Positions 1 to 15,559 of a stretch of 64,000 bases of DNA are shown one piece after another. Made by a program: the position numbers and the translations under genes. The stretch spans positions 1,178,001 to 1,242,000 of the forward strand of contig NW_020194627.1 of assembly GCF_002865645.1 (NCBI RefSeq), given 5' to 3'. The notes under the pieces were generated by a model. That model did no database searches and had not been told where the DNA came from. It was given only the letters and a program-made list of their open reading frames with translations. Source of the stretch: Hyaloscypha bicolor E (lineage: Eukaryota > Ascomycota > Leotiomycetes > Helotiales > Hyaloscyphaceae). How positions within the stretch are numbered: the stretch's first letter is position 1; each line of letters opens with the position of its first letter.

Positions 1-263
1 AAAGAATTTTTATAAATTTCAATTAATATTTTATATAATTTATATTAAATATAAAAAATAAAAATAAAATAAAAATAATATATTAAATATAAGTTTATAA
101 ATATAAGACTTTAATATTTATATAATTAATAACTTAAATAATTTAAAGAAATTATTTAAAGTTTAAAGTTTAAGAATTTATAAAATTAATTATTTAAAAT
201 ATAATATAATATAAATTTTTTTTTATAAATTAAGTTAATAAAAGAAAGTTTATTATAAATTAA

Positions 264-330
264 TTAAATAATATATAATATAAGAAATATATAATATAAG
301 AAATATATAATATAAGAAATATATAACCTA
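264..330. repeat. 16-bp AT tandem repeat
   Basis: About three to four head-to-tail copies of a unit reading AAATATATAATATAAG. Simple AT satellite inside RIP-mutated DNA; no function is suggested. Confidence 0.75.
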
Positions 331-484
331 AATTATTTATTAAAATAGCTTTTAAATTAAGAAATATATTTTTAATATTTCAATTTAAAAATAATTTATA
401 TTTTTAATATATTTAATAATATAATTTTCTTTTAAAATTACTATATAAAAATTATATTTAATATTTAAATTTTTTTTAAAATAA

Positions 485-642
485 ACTTATATTAAAAAAA
501 ACTTATATAAAAGAAAACTTATATAAAAGAAAACTTATATTAAAGAAAACTTATATTAAAGAAAACTTATATTAAAGAAAACTTATATTAAAGAAAACTT
601 ATATTAAAGAAAACTTATATTAAAGAAACTTATATTAAATAA
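485..642. repeat. 16-bp tandem repeat
   Basis: About nine head-to-tail copies of a unit close to AAAACTTATATTAAAG. The copies are nearly identical, so this array probably expanded after the surrounding sequence was mutated. Confidence 0.8.
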
Positions 643-829
643 ATATTATTAACTTTTAATAATAATTTATTTTAAGAACTTATAAATAATTTAAAATATT
701 AAAAGATTTATTAAAATATACTTTTATATTTAAAGAAAAATAAAGAAAAATATTATTTAATATTAATAAAAGAATTTAGGATTAAAAATAAGAATTTATT
801 AAAATAAGTAAAAATATTATATAAATTTA

Positions 830-1112
830 ATAAACTTTTATTACTTTATAATTTATATATATTTAAATTAATTTTTTAAATTAATTTTCTTTAGTTTTTT
901 AAACTTATTTATTTTTATTTAAAATACTTATATTATTAAAATTTAATAATTTAAAAAAGACTTAATTTTAAATCTTAGTTATTAAAATATAAATTAAAAG
1001 AATAGTTTTAGCTTATTTATAAATAATTTTATATATTTATAACCTTTTTATTTATATAATTTATTAAAAGTTTCTAAAAAGTTTATTATTAAGAAGTATT
1101 ATTTAAAGCTAT
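830..1112. repeat. Dispersed repeat, copy 1
   Basis: This segment matches 29,940-30,318 in the same orientation. Shared landmarks include the run AATAGTTTTAGCTTATTTAT and the end AAGAAGTATTATTTAAAGCT. It is a mutated member of a dispersed repeat, possibly the end of a transposable element. The two copies part company directly after the shared AAAGCT, which marks a real element end or a junction. Confidence 0.6.
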
Positions 1113-4100
1113 TTATAATAATTCTATTATAATTTATAAAATAGTTTATATTTTACTATTATACTAATATAGATTTATATTATTAATACTTTTCTTATTT
1201 CTATTTAATATATTTCAATTAGAAATTAATAAAATATTCTAAAATATATTTATAGAAAATAAATAAAAAACTAAAATATTAAATATATTAATTAATTTAT
1301 ATATAAAATCAAAAGAAAATAATAGGAAATGTTTTATTATATATTTAATTATTTAAATATGAATTTGATTTTAAATTATATATTAAATCTAGTATATTTT
1401 ATATAAAAAGAAATAGCTATAGAAAATAATTACTATATTATATTAATTCTAACTTTATTTATATATTTATTATAATTATATTTAAAATTAACTATATATA
1501 TTAATCTCTAAAATATAAAATAAAACAACTTCTAACTTATATTTAAAAGACAAATATATTTCTATTTTAAAAAGTAATATTTATTTTAGTAAAAATAATA
1601 TATTTCCTATTTATTAAATATTTATTTTAATAAGAAAAGTATATTTATAAGCTATTAAATATTTATTTAAATATAAAAGTATATTCTAAATCTATATATT
1701 TATTTTTAATATTATATTATATATATTAAGGTATTTTTATTTACTATAATACTATTACTAAAAAGCTCTAATACTACTAATATAAGAGGCTATATAAAGT
1801 CGGGAATTTAATTATAATATATAAATTTTATATTTTCTAATTCTGTTTTCTTTAATTTATTCCGGATACTAAATCTAAAATAATAATTCTAATAGATATC
1901 TAATTATAAATTATAAGTAATAGTATTATTTTAGATAATAAAAAAAGGAAATATTTAAAATAAAGATATTAATATAAAACGAATTAAACTATTTATTAAT
2001 AGTATTTATTAATTTTTGAAATAAATATCTTTATATATTACTTAATATTATATTTTATATTATATTATTTTATATATTATAATAGTTCTAAAAAAACTAT
2101 AGATTTAGTTAATTATAATATTCTTATTAAGATTCTAGTTATATAATAAATTAAAGCTAGTATTATATAAAAGATTAGTAATTTATATTATTATAAAATT
2201 ACTTATTCTAATAATATTATAATAAAGAGCCCGAAATTCTTATTAAATTAAGAATATCGAATATATTATAAAGAAGCTTTATAATAATTAATTATATATT
2301 TGAGATAATATTACAAATATTAAAAAACAAATTTATAAATAGAATAGTATTAAAAACTCGAGCTTATAAATAAATAAAGATATTAATTTTATTTTATTTT
2401 TTACTATTAATAGTAATATAAAATATATAATTATAAATCTATTTATTTTTAAACTTTAAAATATATTTTATTATTCTATTAGTTTATATAACTATATTTA
2501 TTAAATAAAAGTAAAATATCTTTAATAAAGTTTCAAAACTATATATATATTTAATTTAAGCCTTTATTTATTAACTAGCTATTTTTTAAAAGTCCTATAA
2601 TTATTAAAAACCGAATTATAATTCTTTTTTATTTTATATTAATATATTTATAGTTTTTTCGCGGATTAATTACTTTCTATTACTTTTATCTAATATAATA
2701 TTATTTATAATTAAAGTTATAAATCTATTAAATAGAAATACTAGCTTTATAAAATATATAAATTTGCTATAGTTAATTATACTAGTAACCGAATCCGGTA
2801 TTTTACTAAATATAGATATAAGCCAAAAATTTTAGTAAAATAATATATTAGGAAATCTTTAATTATATTTTAAGACCTTTATATTTTCTAAACTATAATA
2901 TTTAAATATACTATCTTTAATTTTAATATCTCTAAAAAGTTCTATCTATATCTTATAACTAAATTAGTAGGCCTTTAGAACTAGCTTTACCTTATAGTTC
3001 GGTTATTAATTTAATATCTGAATTAAGTAATAATAAACTATAATTAAAAAAGAAACTTATTAATAAAAAACTTATAGTATTTAGAAGAATTCTTTTACTA
3101 AAATATAATATATCTAATTTATTTATTATATTTCCTGTTTATATTCTTTTATTATAAGATATATTCGCCTTCTTTTATTTATATTTACTAGTTATAAAAG
3201 TTAGTAAGATTTTAGTACTATTATTTAATTTAATAGATATAATTTAGTAATATAATTACTTTAAAAAAATCTTATATAGTAATTCGGATATCTTTTATAT
3301 TCTAAAATAGATTATTTAAAAGTATTTTTATATATTTCTAAAAAAAGATTTAAAGTTAATTATTTTTAGAGTAATAGTTATAACTTCTATTTAGTATATA
3401 GTAAATAATATAATGGCTTTAGATAAGAAGTCTAAAACTAGTAATAGACTAGAACTTTTAAGAAACTTTATATATTAGAATCTAGTAATTATAAATAAAA
3501 TAGAACTAATTTATATTCTAGTATTAATATCTCAAGCCTTTATTTCTATAATTCGACTATTATATTATAAATATACTTCTTATAAAGAACTTTAATCGAC
3601 TTTTTATAATAAGAAAATCGGTTTAGCTGAATAGTAAAAGCATTTAATTATAGGGCTTTTAATATTATTTATAAGTAATTATAGTTTATTTTATAGAATT
3701 TCAGGCAAATACTTATTTGCTTTATAAATTATACTAATATTTTAGTATTTCTATTTACTAGTAGATTTAATATATTTAAATAAATAGCTTTCTTTAATTA
3801 TAAAAATTATAGTTTATATTTAGCTAAATAAATATAAAGAGTTTAATAGTTATTATAATAGAAATATTCTTTTTTTTTAATAATTATAAATATAGATTTC
3901 TTTATCTAATTTACTAATCTTATTAGCTATATTTATAATTTAGTACTAATAAAATTAAAGTTTACTTTTAAAGATTCTTTATTAATACTAAAATATAATA
4001 AGGTTATAATAGAAAATAAAACGTATTTTAAATAGTAATTTAAATACGCTATAGTTTTTATAGTAAAATTAATTAAATTTATTATTTTAGTTATAGTTTC

Positions 4101-7100
4101 GAGGCAAGTTATAGAAGTAATAAAATATTAAATAAAGAATAAAGAAAGTAATAGATTAGAAGTTTTTATATTTAGCTTTATAGCTAATATTATAATAATA
4201 ATTAGATAATATTTAATATAAGAATATTTATATAATTATAAAGTATTAGAATTCAGATTTAATTTTATTAGTACTAGTAAAATTAATCTGAAATCTTTTT
4301 AAATTTTATTTTATCTATCTATATTTAGATTTCTAGCTTATTTATTTGAGGCTTATTTTATATTCTTATTAATAAAATAATTAGATTTCTTAAATTTATA
4401 AATAATAGTAAAAAATAAGAATATATCTGGTTTTTAAGTAAATTAAATTAATAATTTAGTTTAGCTTTATTCTTAGTCTTATTTTTCTAAATTACTATAA
4501 CTAGAATTAGAGAAATTAATAGAAATTTTTATAGCCTATATATTTATTAATTATAATAACTATAATTCTATAGTTATCTTACTAGTTATAATATAGCTAA
4601 TTATAATTATTTTATTATAATATAGATTATTATTGAATTTATTATTTATTAAATTATAAAATAAAACAATTATATTTTAAATATTTCTATTATTAATAAA
4701 TTTATATACTTTTAGACTAATAGTAAAATAGGCAATATTAACTAGTTTTATAGCTAGTAAAATAGATATATATCTTTAATAACTCGAGTAAAATTACTAT
4801 AAATAATAATATAAAGTAGTATATTTTATATAAAATAAATTAGTATATTTTTAATAAAAAGAAAAGTTACTAGTATTTAAAGTTTATAAATTAGACTTTA
4901 AATAAAGAAAAGAGCTAATATATTCTAGTAATAATTGAATCTATTTCTATAATACTATTTCGGCTAATTCTTCTATTTAGTAAAATAATAATATTACTAT
5001 TAATCTAGTAGTCTGAATTAATAGTAATCTTTTTATCTAAATTTAGTTTCCTAAACCCTAGTTATTTAAAATTAATAAGTAATATTATAGTATAAATATT
5101 AATATTAGATCTAATATTATATCTAATATTAATATTAATTTTATAAATATTAAAAATAATATAATTTCTTTTAATTTTAATATTTTAGCTAATACTAATA
5201 TTATAATTAAAGGAAAATTTAATAACGAGATCATTATTAATCCAATTAATTAATAAAACTAGTAATACTTATATTAGAGAGATAATATATTTATAAAATT
5301 AGAGGATATTATAAAAGAAATATATATATTTCTTAGAAAATATATTATTATTAAAATACTAGTAAGCTTTATTATAATATTTCCGCTTAAAAATAAGCTC
5401 TTTATTAAAAGAAAAATAATAGTAGCCCGAAAGTATTTCTTTTTTCTATATATATTACTAGATTATAGAAGCAAAAATAGAAAATTCTAATTATATAATA
5501 ACTTAAAAATTAATAAAAGGGCTTTTCTTATATATTTGCGGGTTTAGTATCTATAGTAAATTTAAAAATTAAACTAAGTATAGTATATTAGTATTTGAGT
5601 TCTATTTTAATTCTTATTAAATAAAATTAGAATAAGAACTAATATATTTAAATATATTTTTAAACTCATAATAGAAATTCGTATTATAAATTATATTAAC
5701 TAATATTAATATTTACTAAATATATAGAATTATAAATAGTAAATTATTTTTGAGGCTATTATTAGATTCTTTTAATAGAATTAATATATAGAAATAATAG
5801 CCTTCTATATTAAATAGTTTTCTATAATAAAAATAAATATATAAGTTCTAGCTATAATATTTAATTATAGTACTTTCTATAATTATCTAAAATATAAATT
5901 ACTATATAGTAATAAAGAAATATATTTAGGTATTTTATATTAAATTATTAATAGAAGTAATATTAGAGGCTACTTTTATTTAGTAATTAGATATAGACTT
6001 TATTATTAATAGAAATAAAATAAACTAGTATAAAGATAATTATAATTTAATTAAATAGTAAATATAATTATTCTAATAAATATTTTTCTAATACTAAATT
6101 TATATAATAAAGACTTATATTCTGGCTATATTTTATTATATTTCTTTCTATATTTTCTATAAGTTTTATATTTAGTCTTAATTTAATTATAAAATTTCTT
6201 TTATATTTTTGAACTAAATTATATTAGCTTTTCTTTATTTTATTTTTTATTTCTAATATAAAAGTTACTAGATCTATTATTATTACTAAAACTAGTATAT
6301 TTATTATAATTTTATAATAGAATATCTATATTTTGAGAAACTTTTTAAAGAATTTCTTCTAGTTACTTATTAGAATTAATATATATTTAATAGAGATATT
6401 AATAATTATACTAGAAATGATTTCTAAAAACTGTTTTATAATTATTATTAGCTAAAGTAATAAATTATAGAAATTAAAAGCCTTTTTTTAAGATCTATTT
6501 AGCTATAGTAATAGAAGTTTTATTTTTCTATTATATTTAATATATATATATATTTTATAATTACTAAAAAAGCCTTTTAAGAATTCTATTTAAATAATCT
6601 AATATCTATTACTATTAATCTTATAAGAAAACAGCCGGATTTAATAAATTAAAAGAATTTTATTTAAATAAAATAAAATATTTCCCGAAAAGATATTATA
6701 TATTAGAATAAGATAGTTAGAGCCTCTATAACTCTATATTAAAAAAAAATATAGGCTATATTATATATATTAGTTTATTAAGAAAAAGATATAAAATTAA
6801 ATATAAAATATTATAAGATAATTACTTTATTTGCTTTACTAAATACTTTAGCTAACCGGTTTATAGCTAGTTAGATTTTTAATAGATTTCTATAGATTTT
6901 AGCTTAAAATATATCGAGCCTATATATTTACTACTTTATAAACTTCTTTACTAATCTCTAAATCGAAATCTAATAATATTCTCTTTTAGGCTTCTATATT
7001 ATTTTAGTACTTCTTTATTAAGATAATTCTATTTTCTTTAAAGATTCTTATATTTCAGTAATATTTTATATCTATAAAACTTCTTATAAAATAGCTTTCT

Positions 7101-10100
7101 TTCTTTTTATAAATTTTTTTTTAAAACTAAATCTATAATATATATTAATCTTATTTTTAATCTTATTTATCTTAGAATATTTGGGTTATTAGAAACTAAT
7201 ATATATAATAATAGCTTAAATGCTTTCCGGTTTTTAATTAATTATATTTTCGAGTAATATATAAGTATTTATAAGAAATTTAGTAATATTTACTTATTCT
7301 TTTCTAATTATCTCAGAAAATAAATACTTTTAAAGCTAATATAAAATTAATAAATATATTAGTTAGACTTATAAAAAGAGAACTATAAGTAGTATATAAG
7401 AAGTAATTTATAGTTTCTATAAAATAAATGCCCTATTCGGAATTTCTAATAAATATATTTAAATTTTACTAGATTATATTAAAATTAAAATTAAAAAATA
7501 GCTATTTAAATTAATAAAATTCTTTTAGCTCTATAAACTATAGCTTGAAAAAGAAGATTAGATATATTAGACTAGTATTAAAAAATACAAGTCTAATTAT
7601 ATATTTATAATATTAATAAGCTAACTTTTTTTAAGGGTATTATTATATTTTTCTAGTTTAATTATTCTTTAATAAATTATTAATATATTTAATTTAGTCT
7701 CAATATATCTATAATATAGAAATAGGCTTTTTTATAAAAATTATAAAATCTCGGTCTATTATTTTTATATAGGCCTTAAAAAATATAATATAGTATTTAT
7801 AAACTTTAATTTAAGTTATTATTAATTCTTTTTACTAAATAAAATAGCCTATAAACTATTATTTATTAAAATTTTCTTCTTATTATATATTTATAATATT
7901 AAAAAGAAAATATATAAAAAACTTATTATTAAAACTTATTATTCTCGCTATTTTTATTTCCTTTATTTTATATACTAATTCTATAATTTTCCAAAATTTA
8001 AATTATATTCTATAGTAAATTATTAGCTTTAAAACTTATATTAAAGATTTTCTTTTTCTTTATAAATAGACTATTAGATTCAAGTCTTTTAAAAAGGCTA
8101 TTTAGGTTTCCGATTTACTTAATAGTACTTTTAATATATTTAATAATATGTTTTATATTCTAAATAAAAATAGTTATTTACTATTTTCTATTAGTAATTT
8201 TAGCTTTATAAAAATTTAAGCTTTTTAGAAATATTAAAAGAAAAGCCTAATTCTAGTTAATTAAGATAGTTTATAATATAAATTAAAATTTATTTCTATT
8301 TTTAAGATCTAAGTCTCTATAACTTATATTAGAAATATTATAAAAATCGAACTTTTTCTATTAATATTTGAAATTATCTAAAAAATTCTATTTTATATTT
8401 ATTATTACTTATTTTTTAATTTTAGATATAAGTAATATAATAATTATTCTAGAATATTATTAGAGACGAGCTATATTCTTTATTATACTATTTATATAAT
8501 TAATTATAATACTTTTATAAGCGGCTTTTTTACTAGTATAAGCCTATATAATTATAGGCTTTCTATTATATTTTTTAGAAAATATAAATTAAAAGTAAAA
8601 TACTAGCTTATCTAATATATTTCCTTTATTTTATAATTACTATATTAATTAATCTTAATAAAAATATAATAGAATAAAAGTTAAACTAGCTTTCTAACTC
8701 GAGCTAAGAAATTAAATAATAATTATTATTAATTTAATACTTGTTTTTAATATTCTATTATAGTCTAGAAATAACCGGATTAGTAAATTTATTTAATTTA
8801 CTAATAGCTTCGAAATTAAAAAAAAAAGAAGTTTCTAATTTATTATATACTAATATTTCTATATATTATTAAAAGATTATTTATTAAATAAAAATAGAAA
8901 GCCTTTAAATATATCTCGAATACCTTAGTAATTATATATACTATTTTTTTAAACTTAGCTATATTAAACTAAAAGGGCTTTCTTTTATTTTAGAAATAGA
9001 CTCGAAATAAATAAAAGTAAATTCTTTTTAAGTAATAAATAAGCTATTATAAGTATTTAAACTTAAAGTATTTCAGGTTCTAATAATAGAAATCTCATAT
9101 ATAATATCTTATAATATAGAAAAGCAAAATAATATATTTATAATAAAATAAATAAAAAGAGAAAAAAAAAAAAGATAGAAAAAAGAAAAGGCTATTTTTA
9201 TATTTAATTTTCTTTCTAAAAGCAGATCTTAGCTAGATTACTTAATTTATTTAATTATTTTTATAGATATATATATTAAGTTATTAATTTTAAATCTTTA
9301 TAACTAAAAAAATATATAAAATATAATAACTAAATATTCTAAAACTTATATAAGAACTAGCCTAATATAAATACAGCTATATTTCTCTATAAAAAGATAA
9401 TAAAACAGACTAAATTATAATAGTCTAATTAATTAAATAATATTTCTATATATATAGCTTAAATATTATAGTTTTTAGTTCTAATTATAAGAATTATAAT
9501 TTAAATCGAGATATTATATAGTAAATTCTATTTAATAATAATATTAATAATTACTAAATTAGATATTATATTAAAATATATATTATAAGCTAGAATTTAT
9601 AATAAATAATAAATTTTCAAATACTTAAAGAATTATAAATATTATTTTCTTTATAATAAAATAAAAAAAAAGAACTTAAAAATAAAAAACTATAAGATCT
9701 TAATTAAATTAGTTTATTTTAAGATATAATAATATTAAAAGAAAAGTAATTTTATTAAGCTATCTTAGAAATCTAATTTTAATTATAGCTAGACTTTATT
9801 AGTTATTTCTTATCTTTTCTAAAAGTAATAATAAAACTAAAGTATTTAATTTCCGGTATTATATATTTAAAGAAAATAATTATAAAACTTTAAATTTCTA
9901 ATAAAAATAAGTAAAAGTTCTTTTTTAGCTTTTATATATTTTTTACTAGTATTTTTAGTATTATAAAATCTAAAGTAATTTCTATTAGTTTCTAATTATT
10001 AACTAGATTTATTTTATTTACTAACTTATAATTTTTCTAATTTACCTTATTTATATATTTTAATATTATCTTTATTAATTATTAGAAAAAAACTAAAAGA

Positions 10101-13100
10101 CTTAAATAGAATTCCGGTTTTAGTATTAGTTTTTAAAATTTCTAAAAAAATATTACTAATAAGAGTTTCTTAATATTTATTAGAAATATATATTTTTATA
10201 TTAGATTTAAATCTTATAATATTAGAATTACTTATATTAAAATCTATATAAATAAATAATAAAAGAATTATATTAGATATAGAATTATAATAGTTTTTTA
10301 TTTTATTTTAATAAAATATATTAAAAAAAAATATAATAAAACTAGTTTTATTAAATAAGCTTAATTAAATAATAAAATTAATATAATTCTAGAATATAAA
10401 GTTTTATTTATTTCCGGAAATATATAAAAATTTTATAATATAGCTTTATAGGTTTTATAAAAATAAATAAGTCTATAAAATAGATTTATATAACTTTATA
10501 CTAGATTTATTTTTATTTTCCGAGATATAATAAATCTAATATAATTCTAAAATTATTTCTTAATAATTATTAGTTTAAACTTTATTTTATTTAATATATT
10601 TAGCTAGTAAATCTTATTAAACTTAAATTTAAACCCGATTTTTAATATTTTTTAAAAATTAATATATCTAATAAAATTAAATATTTAAATTAAAAATTAC
10701 TAGTTTTAAAAAAGCTTTATTATATATTAAAATAATATTAAAATAATATTAAAATAATATTAGAATAATATTAAAATAATATTAAAATAATATTAGAATA
10801 ATATTAGAATAATATTAAAATAATATTAAAATAATATTAGAATAATATTAGAATAATATTAAAAAATATAAAATAATATTAGGAATAATATTAGAATAAT
10901 ATTAAAATAAATATTAAAATAATATTAGAATAATTATTAGAATAATATTAAAAATAATATTAAAATAAATATAGAATAATATTAGAATAATATTTAAATA
11001 ATTAAAATAATATTAGAATATATTAGAATAATATTAAAATAATATTAAAATAATATTAGGAATAATATTAGAATAGACTATTAGGAATAATATTAAAATA
11101 ATATTAAAATAATATTAAAATAATATTAGAATAATATTAAAATAATATTAGAATAATAACCCGAAAAAGAATACTAATAAATAAAATATAAAATTATATT
11201 AAATTAACTAGATTAATAAAATAAAAAATATAGAATTCTATTATTTTATTAGTATTAAAAAATAAAATAAAATTAATAGAAATTAATAAGCTATATAACT
11301 TATTTAATATATATTTATATTTTATAAATATTACTTTTTATATTTATAATATAATATTAGTATTAAAGACTTTTATTAGGATCTTATATAAGAGAAATAC
11401 TAAATAATTCTTATAATAAAATCTAGACTTTTTACTAATACTTATAATATTTAAAAATAATTATTTTTTTAAAATATTAAAAAAATAAATTCTTTAATAA
11501 ACTAGAAATTAAAAAGCTATAAATTAAAAAATATTAAAAAAAAAGATTTAATTAAAATAAAAAACTTATTAAATAAATAGTAATAAAACTAAAGGCTTAC
11601 TAATTAGAATAAAAATACTATAATTAGAAAATAAAATTTGGCTTTTTTCTATTCTAGTTCTTTTATTAAAATATAAGAAGTTTAAAATATAGTAAGAATC
11701 TATAATTATAATAAGTATTATTTATTTCTTAGAATATAAGCTATATTAATATCTATTAATTATCTAATCTAGTATATTTTAATTATAATATATAATAATT
11801 AAAAAAAATAAAATCTATTTAATAATTTATTTATATTTTACTTTCTAATTATTATTTCTTTAATACTAAATTTAAGTTATTATTTATACTTTTTAAATTC
11901 CTTAAAAGAAAATATTAGCTTTAATAATAAATTATATTATTTTTATAAATTTTACTATTTTTTAAATAAAGTTTCTTTTTATAAAAAAGTAATTTAAATA
12001 AATAATGTTTCTATTTTATTATTTAATTATTATATATTATTTGAATTCGAATCTTATATTAATTTCTATTTCTAATATTTCTATATAAGCTACTAGCTAT
12101 CTTTAATAAAAGCCGAGTTAATTATTCTTATTTTTTCTTATTTTTTCTAATTTATAATAAAATATTCTTTTACTAAAAATAGCTAAGCTTTTTTAGTTTA
12201 TTATATATTTAATTTAATACTTTTACTATTTTATTTTTATAAATTATTTCTAAAAATTCAAATTACTTGGTTTTTATATTTAATATTAGAATTTAAAACT
12301 TGAAAATATTAAATAAAGAAAATAATATTATTTGTTTTAGGCCTATTTATTTTAAATTTATCTGTTTTTATAAAGATATATTAAGCTTTCTATTATAGTA
12401 TTTTTAAGATATTTTTTATTAAGAAAATTAATTAATTAATATTATTTTCTATTATTTTATAATAGTTCTTATTTTCTAGTTTTTTAAGATCTTTATTATA
12501 AGGCTTTAAATATTTATTATATTAAAATCCGTTTACTATTTAATAAATTATATTATAGAGATTACTAATTAGTATTTTAATTAAATTCAAATCTATTTAC
12601 TTTTATATTTTAGCTAGCTTTAATATATTATATAAGCTATTTATTCTTTTTTTAAAATAAATAATAATTTATTTATTAAAAATATAAGAATTAATAGTAT
12701 TATTCTTTTTTTAATTTAGTAAATTATAGTTACTATTATTTTTATCTTATATTTATTATTTTACTATTATATTATTATTTTTCTTTTCTATTTATTATCT
12801 AGCTATTATATTATTTTCTTTTTATTTATTTATTATTTATTTATTTTATAATCTTTCTAGCCTTTAATTACCTAATATTCTCTCTCTAATATTTTAGTAA
12901 TATATACTAGTTCGATTTCTAGCTCTTATATATTTTTCTAATATATTTTATAATTTTTTAGATCTATTATAACTTGATTTTTATTATCTTATATTTCTAG
13001 CTTTAATACTTTCTTTTAGAATTTAATATCCGGAATTAAAAATAAATAGTTTTTATTATATAATTAAGTTATTATAGTATAATAATAGTTTATAAATAAA

Positions 13101-15559
13101 TGCATTTTATATTTATTAATTATTCTTTTATTTTTCTAAATATATTCTTTAAATATTTATTTAATAAAAGAGTTTGAATTACTATAAGTTATATATAGCT
13201 CTTATATAAACTTATATTTATTTATTTACTACTTTATTATATTACTTCTATTAATATTTTCTTTTTTAATAAATTGAATCTATATTATAGCTTTATTTAA
13301 TTCTAGAAAATATATATTAAAAGAGAAAAGTACCTAAAAGCTAGTTAATAAATATTTCTAATTTCTATTTTATTTCGAGTTTCTAATTAGCTTTAATTAT
13401 ATATCTACTTATTTTTTACTATATAAGCTTAATAATATTTTATATTTATTTAGTTAAATCTATTTTTTACCGGATTTATATACTTTTTTACTTCTGTTTC
13501 TAGTTTTAGTTATTAGAAATTTATAGCCTTTAGTATTTTATATTTATATTTCTATAAATATTTTAGTAAAAAATTAATAGGTAAAAAAAGTTCGAACTTT
13601 TAATACTTATTTCTGGCTTGCTTTACTAAAGTAGTTTGAAAAAAGCCTTAAATTAGAACTTAAAAATAAAAAATAAAGTAATTTCTTTATTACTTTTATT
13701 TCTGTTTTTATATAAATTATATAGAAATAAATACTTTATATTATCTTTAAAGCTATCTATATATAAAATTCTATATTTTTACTTAATAATTACTTCCGAA
13801 CTAGTTATAATAAAAAGAGATATAAATTCCTAAATATTTTAAATAATAAAAGAAATTAGGAGCTATTTTAGAACTCTAATCTTAAAAGAATTAAAGCCTA
13901 ATTATTTAGCCAGAAAAGCAAACTATTAAAATATATTTTAATTAGTTTTAGCTTTTAGTATTATTTTCAGATTCTTTTTAATAGAAGATTTAAAGAGATT
14001 TAAATACTTATATATATTAAAAGCAAGTAATTATAAATCTCTAAGCTTTTATTTTTAGACTAGAAAATTATTTTAATAATTTAAATCTATTAGTTTTCTT
14101 TTTGGCTTAAAAATAAATTATTTAATATAATAAAAACTATTTAATCTAAGAAGACTATAATTAATTACTTTATATTATTAATATAAGCTTTTAAGAATTT
14201 AATATCCTTAAAGAATATAAATAGAAAAGAAATAATACCTTTAAATACTCGAATATTATTTTATATAATCTTATATTTTTAAAAGCTAAAATTTCTTAAA
14301 ATAATCTTTTCTAGAATCTGGCTATAAAAAAATATAGTATTTAAAATTAATACTTCTAAAACCCTAAATTCTATAACTTTTATAATAATCTTATTAATTT
14401 TTTATTATCTCTTTATAATTCTATTAAGAAATCTGTTTTAGACTTTTTTAATATTCTTAAAATAGTTTATTATTTATTAAAAAATAAATAAAGCAAATAG
14501 CTATTTCTAGTAATATATTAATATTATAATATTTTATTACTTTTATTTTATAGAAAGTAATAATTTTTATACTACTATTATAAAATCTAGTAATTTTTAA
14601 TAGAGTATCTAATATAGATCTTAATTAGAAGATCTTAATTATATTTTTAAGATAATTCTTTCTTTATTCTTTTAAATAAGCCCAGTCTTATATTTATAAG
14701 CTTATTTCTCTAATATTAGTTATAAGAAGTTATTTTCTAATTCTTGAACTAATATATAAAAACTATTAATAATCTTTATATTATTTATATTATTTCTAGT
14801 TTTAGAAAATATTATTTTAATAATATATATTCTTTTTTACTAAAGCTTTTTAATCTTTATTACTAAAATATTTCTTGCTTTATATATTTTGTTTCTATAT
14901 TCTAAATTTATTTAAAGTCTATAGTTTTTTAATAATAGTATATTTAGAATAAACCTTTTCTATTTTTATATATAATTAAATTAGTATTATTGAAATATCT
15001 TTTCCGGATTTTAAATATATTATTATAGCTCTTTAAAATAGAATGAAATATATAAGAATATTTGAATATAACTAATTAGACTTATAAGCTTCTTCTTTTA
15101 TAATAAGTTATTTAAAAAAGCATTTTAGAATAATTAAAATATATAGAAAGTAAGAATTCGAATAACTTATTAATAAAAGTTCTTTAGCCAAATTTAATAC
15201 TATTAATATTATAGTAAGAATTATTAAATTAGGGCTAGTATAATTGCTTTACTTAATTAGGATCTATATACTTATTTCCTAAAGCTTTATATTTTATTTA
15301 AACTCTTTTCTAGTTAGTTTAATTAATTCTTTTATTATTTAATATAACTCTCTATTCTATAATCTTTATATATATTAGTTATAAGCCCGGTTTTATACTA
15401 ATAAGCTTTCTAATTAGTATATTATAGAAAGTATTTAAGAGCTTATTTAATTTATTTCTTCGAAAATCATATTTTAATTTATATTTTTGTCTTTAACTAC
15501 TTAATAGAAATCATTTCTATAGCTTTTACTATTTCTATAAGCTTAATTATAATTATATT
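1113..15559. other. RIP-destroyed retroelement graveyard
   Basis: About 14 kb at roughly one-fifth G+C or less, with stop codons in all six frames. Base composition and scattered protein-like runs suggest decayed retroelements, but I could not place a specific reverse transcriptase, integrase or LTR pair here, so no family is assigned. The one clear feature is a 12-bp tandem array near 10.7-11.2 kb. Confidence 0.6.
10725..11158. repeat. 12-bp AT satellite array
   Basis: About 430 bp made almost entirely of a 12-bp unit, AATAATATTAAA, alternating with AATAATATTAGA. There are roughly 35 copies, some with one-base slips. It ends sharply at the run AATAACCCGAAA. The A/G alternation looks like partial point mutation of one ancestral unit. 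Confidence 0.85.

Larger units (their letters stand above)
1..1112. other. AT-rich RIP-degraded sequence, no gene
   Basis: Almost pure A/T, with C and G rare and CpA/TpG close to absent, which is the usual product of repeat-induced point mutation. No open frame of useful length is present. It holds two short tandem arrays and, at its right end, a segment repeated near 30 kb; these are listed separately. Confidence 0.8.

Noticed and set aside
485..642. CRISPR-like spaced repeat
   Set aside because: The copies are contiguous with no unique spacers, and the genome is eukaryotic.
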